Origin: Oikopleura dioica
Lineage: Eukaryota; Chordata; Appendicularia; Copelata; Oikopleuridae
Assembly: GCA_907165135.1 (NCBI GenBank)
Contig: OU015567.1
Span: 2,671,001 to 2,735,000, forward strand
DNA: 64,000 bases
Direction: 5' to 3'
Below, piece after piece: positions 58,603 to 64,000 of this stretch (the stretch's first letter is position 1; every line of letters begins with the position of its first letter). The notes beneath the pieces are model-generated. The model was not told where the DNA came from and ran no database searches. It saw nothing but the letters and a program-made list of their open reading frames with translations. Made by a program: the position numbers and the translations under genes.

Positions 58603-60044
58603 TCATGGAAGATTGTTATCTTTTGGCCCTTCTGGAGACTTTTCTGGTTCTTCAGGGATAGTTGTGATTGGTGTTACTGATAGAGTTGTTTCGTAATCAG
58701 GAGCAGGATCTTCAGGAAATTCTAGCGTAAGTAAGTACTGGAAAAAGATAATCATTACCGTTGAAAGATGGCTCGTCGCGCAGTCGTGGGAGGATGTTGA
58801 TAACAGCGCCACCAACAGTTGTTTGGTTATTTGCAGGAGTATTGAGCTGAGATTCCGCCATCGGAGCATTACCAACAGCATTATCTTTCTGGGTACAAAG
58901 CTTGTTTAACTTCACCGCTAGTATCGCAAGTAGAAGAACGCCACCTACGGAGCCGAAAGCTACGATGATATCCCTAAGTATGCTTCGGAATTGTTCATCG
59001 TCCTCCGTATTTTCATCAAGCTGGTCATTAAGCTGATCAAAGTAGGGCATCATTGAATGGAGGCTTTGCATGATAAGAGCCATGTGCTCATCGATTTTGT
59101 CCGCCAATGTTTTATCGCATTCCGGCGACCGCTCTAGGTGGAAATTTCAGTAAATCACATTTTATTCGACACTTACCTGGTGTTTTGCATCCATCCATTG
59201 GGTAGTATGTGAACTGCAAATTTTCGAAATTCTGCCTGTGCATGAAGAACTTCATATACATCTGCTGAAAGTGACCATAATTATTCGAATCATCGTCGTC
59301 GAAAATTGGATGTTCAACCAACTCGTTCTTGCTGCACGACTTATAGGCAAGAAGGCATCCTCCTTTGCTATCCAGATCGAAGCCCTTGCATTTCTCGTCG
59401 CTTTTGCATTCATTGTAGCAGTCATCGACGGATTGAACGATAATTCGCTCTGGGGGATTTTCGTTATTAGCCGAGCACGATCCAAAGTAATGCTCAGTAC
59501 ACATCGTCATTCCTTGAAAAAAATCGTCACTGTGGTAATCTCGTATTGAGGTTTTACCGATACAATCCTCATCTTTCTTTATACACTCAAAATCGTTCGA
59601 TTCCTCATTCGCCTTGACTATTCGATGGCAGAACTCATCTTTGCTGCAGGGATTTTTGCCAAGACATGGATGCGCTGAAAGAACCTAACTCTAGAGATTG
59701 CTTTAGCGTCTCACGATTTCCAGGGCGACATTGGAAAGTACCAGTGTTGTATCGGCAGCAGTTGTAAAGATGCTGTCCTTCTGGTACACATTTTTCGTAT
59801 TCGTTGCATTTGTGCTTTGGGGTAAGATCGGTGCTTTTTTGAAAGCATGGGCTCTCTCGAGAAAAATAGATAAAAGATTCTTAGTTTAGGTTACCTTCGT
59901 ACGCAACAGGGATATCTTTATACCACGACATATCAATCCTCCCTTGAACCAGCGCTAGAAACCATAATGATTTTTCGATACCAAATTATGATACTTACAA
60001 AACTGAATTAAACAAGTAAGTACCAACATCATTTCTTCTCTCAT
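58603..60044 (-). CDS. Type I membrane protein with PAN/apple-like domain, copy A
   Basis: The start at 60044 gives a signal peptide (MREEMMLVLTCLIQFSLVQG). Three cysteine-rich parts follow in separate exons: CNEYEKCVPEGQHLYNCC, HPCLGKNPCSKDEFC with NDFECIKKDEDCIG, and a PAN/apple-like module (HYFGSCSANN, VDDCYNECKSDEKCKGFDLD, GGCLLAYKSC). After a juxtamembrane helix comes the membrane segment FGSVGGVLLLAILAVKLNKL. The tail carries the conserved TTVGGAVINILPRLR and an acidic Pro-rich end (EEPEKSPEGPKDNNLP), stop at 58603. Introns are mostly GT-AG of about 40-60 nt. A near paralogue lies 224 bases upstream on the same strand. Ligand and signalling partners are unknown. Confidence 0.8.
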
Positions 60045-60267
60045 AATTCTTGTTTTTGAAGCTTCTCCAGATGCCTCTGATTTCGAGGGATTCTTTTTTT
60101 ACGAGCTTGATCTTTCAAAAAAGTCAGATTGCCGTCGGATTCGTTTTCTAGTTGATTCCGGTTCCTCAAGAAACCATGCTACTTTACGAACCGTTTAGAC
60201 AGAGGAATATCCTGTTTTATTACTGAAGGGAAAACTACTTCTCTAGCATGCAGAAAACTTCTTAATT

Positions 60268-61776
60268 TCATGGAAGAATATTTTCTTTTGGCCCCTCTGG
60301 GGACTTTTCCAGCTCTTCTGGGATGCTCGCGATCGGCTCAACAGAAAGAGTTGTGTTGTAATCTGGAGCAGGATCATCGTCGGTGAATTCTTAAAAAATA
60401 ATTTGTTTTCGAATTCGCTGAATAATATACCATTGTAAGGGTGTTCCTCTCGAAGTCGAGGGAGTATATTGATAACAGCGCCGCCGACAGTTGTCTGGTT
60501 GTTGACCTGAGTGTTGCTTTGTTGAGATTCGGGCATGGGTATGTTTCCAACGGTGTTGTCTTTCTCTTGACAGGTCTTGTTGAGCTTCACCGCCAGAATC
60601 GCTAGAAGGAGAATGCCGCTTAGAGTCCCAAAGGCAACGATGATGTCCCTAACTATCATTCGAAAATGCTTGTCGCCATCGCTGTTATTCGATAGTTCTT
60701 CGTTGAGCGTCTCAAAATACGGCATCATTGAATTGATGCTCTGCATGATCGTACCCATGTGCTCATCAACTTTATCCGCCAAAGTTTCATCGCATTCGGG
60801 CGACCGTTCTGGCATACGATTAATTTGTCTTTCGTTGATCGAGCTCTTACCTGGAGTCTTGCATCCTTCCATCGGATAGTAAGTGTATTGTAAGTTTTCA
60901 TACATTTGCCATTGCATGTGCAATTCATACCATCTTTCTTTTCGAGGATCGTTACCAAAATCCATATCGTCTTCATCGTAAATCGGGTGGTCTATCAGCT
61001 CATCTTCGGTGCAACTCTGGAAGGCCAGGAGACATCCTCCCTTACTGTCGAGATCAAAACCCTTGCAATTTTTGTTGTTCTTGCACTTGTTGAAGCAATC
61101 ATCAACGGACTGGACAACGGTTCGTTTAGGAGGGTCCTTGTTGTTGGCAGAGCAGGATCCGAAGTAATGCTTAGTGCACATAGCCATTCCTTAAAAATAT
61201 GAAAAGAAGTTTGGAGAAGAATCTCTCACCGATACATTTATCATCCTTTTTGATACAATTAAAGTCATTGGATTCCTCATTTGCCTTGACAGTCCTTTGG
61301 CAGAACTCGCCATCGTTGCAGGCGTGTTTTCCAAGACAAGGATGCGCTTGTCAAGAAAGTAGTTAGCTAGAGAGAATCTTTTTACTTACGATTTCCTTGA
61401 CGACACTGGAAATAATTCCGGCAACACTTGTATAGATGTTGACCTTCGGGGACGCAATGCTCGTATTCGTGGCAGTTGTGCCCTCCATCATCAAAGCATG
61501 GGCTTTCTTGATGAAAATTAATGAGATTAAAAAATCCTGGCTGACCTTTGTGCGCTATCGGAATATCTTCGTAACTGTATTTTTTTGACTTCGTCTGTCC
61601 GTGATCATCTTTTCCATCTTTATCACCTTTGCCTCCCCTGTCATCTTTGTCTCCTTTACCGCATTTGCCTCCCTTACCGCCTCTTCCGTGAACAGCTGTA
61701 GCTAAAGCAATAGTGAATCAAACTTTTTAATATTATAAAAGTTAGTTACAAAGAAGAACCAAACAAAAACCCGCAT
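60268..61776 (-). CDS. Type I membrane protein with PAN/apple-like domain, copy B
   Basis: Paralogue of the gene at 58603 with the same exon order: CHEYEHCVPEGQHLYKCC, HPCLGKHACNDGEFC, the PAN-like module (VDDCFNKCKNNKNCKGFDLD), the membrane segment FGTLSGILLLAILAVKLNK, then TTVGGAVINILPRLR and SPEGPKENILP, stop at 60268. It differs at the N-terminus. After the signal peptide (MRVFVWFFF) comes a low-complexity Gly/Lys/Asp segment (GRGGKGGKCGKGDKDDRGGK) absent from copy A. The splice into that segment (about 61733) keeps frame only if the G at the boundary is retained, so GT-AG does not fit exactly. The upstream sequence of both copies shares an ACGANCTTGAT-type block, consistent with duplication including the promoter. 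Confidence 0.8.
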
Positions 61777-62147
61777 TTTCTCTATGACTCGATTTTCTCG
61801 CTCGAAGTTCTTTTCAAGAGTCCTGACCGATTTCAGAAGATTTCATTTTTACGATCTTGATATTTCAAAAATGTCAGATTTCTTGATTTTCTGTCGCCTT
61901 TGGTTTCATCTTTTTTCTGAGCGCTGGGGAAAGATTGTATTGGACAGTTTATTTCACAGAATTTTCAGAAAAAGGGTTGATAAAGAAACAGTTTTAGTAC
62001 TTACAGTATGTCATGATTCATACAGGGATTGTTTTTTGTACAGAGGGAGTTTTCAGTTATGTGTCAGTAAAATTGTTTACTTTTTTTTGTTTTCGCGAGT
62101 GTTTTGTCGTTGATTTTTGTACTTTTCTTTTCAAAAGGGTTGATTTC

Positions 62148-63285
62148 TTAGTTGTTCTTCATGAATCCCATATCTCTCGCTCCCGCCATCTTGTGGTAGC
62201 CATATTCCTGCACGACGACTCCGGATAAAGAATTGCACATGTCGTAGTTGGCTTCGGATTTTTTCATAATTTTAAAATCCCCGCAGCCCTGAAAAGAAAA
62301 AGGTCGATTATGGCCGGAGCTGTCCAAAGAATTAAGAATTGAGAATCGAGAAACGAGGTTTTCGAGGATGTTAAAAAATGACGGCGCCGCGGTCGAGCTA
62401 AATTCGATTCTAGCTCGCCGGCCACGTATTACTAGCGCGCATTTCCGCTGATATTTAAGAATTTTCTAGCGCTAGAATTTCTCTTAAACTCACATTAATC
62501 GCGCAGCAGAATTTCTCGTCCTTGTTAAAGCTCGCTCGTCTGCAGCAGCATCGTTTGTTGGTGTTGTAAGGCATTCCATTGCAGCAGCCGATTTGGTGAA
62601 CCTAAAAATCAGTTTCTTGAAAAAGGCTTTAAAAGTAAAGCTAAAGCACGCCTTTGAGCTGGATCATCCGAGGCGAAGATTATTTTGGGTTGAAGGAGAT
62701 TTTCTTATGAAAATATTTTCCGGGTAGAAACGCGTCTGGTCGAATGAATTTGTTTGTGATTAAAATTATAAAAATAATATTTTTAAAAAGCTTTAATTTT
62801 AATAAGATCAAAATTTCAAATTTTTTTGAACTCAAATCCAATCAGAATCCCTAATTATTGCGAAGATCCAATAAGAAGTCTGCGATTACGCCTACGCTTT
62901 CGAAATTTCTTCCAGTTTACCTCTTCCTTTTCTTCTTTTTCTGGCTTCTCTTCTGGCTCCTCTGGCTCCCAATTCACCCCAACATCAAATTGCATTACTG
63001 ATTCTTCCGGCTCTTCAGCTGGCTCCTTTTTAGCAGCTTTTGGTTTTCCGGGGCACTTTTCGTCCTTGATACTTGATCGAGTGTTTGGCCCGGCGAGGGA
63101 AATGTCGTATTGCGGAGCAGTTTGAACTCCTTGTCGATAGAAAGGAATTCCGTTGTAATCTAAATTTGGATAAAAAATAAATTTTGGAAAATACTGTTTA
63201 GACATACAAACAACGCCGAGTTCAGATAGTGGAACATTCACGTAGTCCGGGAACTGATACTTGGTGTAATTAGACTTGCTTAGAC
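62148..63285 (-). CDS. Galaxin-like secreted protein, 5' end unresolved
   Basis: Four visible exons. The 5' part encodes NYTKYQFPDYVNVPLSELGV, spliced by a GT-AG intron (about 63166-63213) to YNGIPFYRQGVQTAPQYDIS. A long acidic/Lys region follows (AAKKEPAEEPEE, EEPEEKPEKEEKEE). The next exon (about 62600-62492) is cysteine-rich: IGCCNGMPYNTNKRCCCRR, then EKFCCAIN. The CC-x-G-x-P-Y-N-x4-R-CC pattern is the galaxin repeat of marine invertebrate matrix proteins. The last exon (about 62289-62148) starts GCGDFKIMKK and ends FMKNN. The signal-peptide exon should lie right of 63285; an in-frame stop at about 63280 marks the limit of this exon. Confidence 0.7.
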
Positions 63286-64000
63286 GGGATTAACTGGCTG
63301 GCACGGCTCAAAAACGTTTCAAGACACGCAGCTCAGATTTAACCCTTTCCTGAATGTTTCTTCATATTGTTGGCGCTCCTAAAGTAGATTTTAGGCTTGA
63401 TATTACTACAAAACTCAAGTTCAGGAAATCAGATGGTTCGGTTTTAAATTAAACCAAGTTCTATTAGGCAAGTAAATACTAGGTTGGGTTGATCTAAATC
63501 AGATCAGATTATCGACACAATAGCACCACCTGCCAAAAAAACGTATAAGAATGGAGATCGCGGATTTTGTCCGCTAAAATAAAATGTAATCAAAAACCCC
63601 TTCAAATGCTGGTATAACTTCTCCTGGTATTATTTCTTTTTTTCGACCCTAATTAATTTTTCTACGACTTAAGGGGGAGGTCGTCGAGAAAATTTTTTTC
63701 GCCTTTTCAAAATTTTGATTATATTTTTGGATTCCCCGATAAAAATGGAGTATTTTTGGTCCCTAGCTTTTTCTCATCTTGTTAACTTTTTAATGTAAAA
63801 TTTTCGATTTTAAGTCTCGAATTTGAAGTTTCTTGAAAATTATTAGTTGGTGATTTCGTCCAAAAACTATCTAAAACTGATTATTATGCACTAGGCATTG
63901 TTTTCAAATGATTTCTGACTAATTATTTTTAAAAAATCCGAGTCTTTGTGATTTTTGTAGAAATTTCCATGAAAAAATGGGTAAAAATGACGATTTTGAC
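63286..64000. other. Right-edge noncoding sequence
   Basis: About 700 AT-rich bases without a supported exon. The missing 5' exon of the galaxin-like gene may lie here or beyond the edge. A purine-rich GGGGGAGGTCGTCGAG block near 63670 might be the end of a repeat that continues off the window, but no inverted partner is visible. Confidence 0.35.

Noticed and set aside
61784-62113. 109-codon plus-strand ORF upstream of receptor B
   Set aside because: It lies over a duplicated upstream region shared by both receptor copies; no motif and no exon partner.

Overview
This window is nuclear DNA from a very compact, AT-rich animal genome. Genes are packed on both strands. Most introns are 38-65 nt, and several junctions fit only GC-AG, GG-AG or GA-AG splicing. 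The families present are a four-domain CCN matricellular protein, gamma-butyrobetaine dioxygenase, chondroitin synthase, an ITIH-C-like secreted protein, a ZP protein, a tetraspanin, a CTR copper transporter and PLAC8. Together these suggest an invertebrate chordate. A larvacean tunicate of the Oikopleura type is my best guess; this is inference, because no marker sequence was searched.

Layout, left to right: a cholinesterase-like secreted hydrolase cut by the left edge (1-2341, -). Three tandem copies of the first exon of a BBOX1-like gene and its body (3448-5705, +). A CCN gene (5947-7501, -). Two tandem paralogous modular esterases (8573-11167 and 11432-13962, +). A small secreted cysteine-repeat protein (14170-14730, +). 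An EGF/ITIH-C-like extracellular protein (15021-19678, -) whose 1.7 kb intron holds a RING gene on the opposite strand and a 505 bp inverted-repeat element. A secreted orphan (20131-21127, -), a four-TM protein (23011-23826, -), and a cysteine-rich gene with a tRNA-Gln in an intron (25009-26815, +). A second cysteine-rich gene (29067-29949, +) and a tiny helical protein (30428-30797, +). A large zinc-finger gene built from a repeated two-finger module (31685-37062, +), a CTR copper transporter (37129-37791, -) and a ZP-domain gene (38315-40430, -). A gene-poor, repeat-rich stretch (40431-44317), then a minus-strand cluster of an SH3-ligand adaptor, a small ORF, a single-pass TM protein and PLAC8 (44318-48394). 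Another element-rich stretch (48395-50773), a tetraspanin (51053-52318, -), a chondroitin synthase fused in frame to a carbohydrate sulfotransferase (52969-58508, +) with a coiled-coil gene nested antisense in its long intron, two tandem type I receptors (58603-61776, -) and a galaxin-like secreted protein (62148-63285, -).

Many products are secreted or membrane proteins with short disulfide-rich repeats, which suits an animal that builds much extracellular matrix. The fused enzyme would couple chondroitin chain polymerisation to sulfation in one Golgi polypeptide. Four non-autonomous elements end in TTAA duplications (piggyBac-like), and one of them carries a GC-rich core that may be captured genic sequence. 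Exon joins were made by eye; where a splice site could not be resolved, the entry says so.
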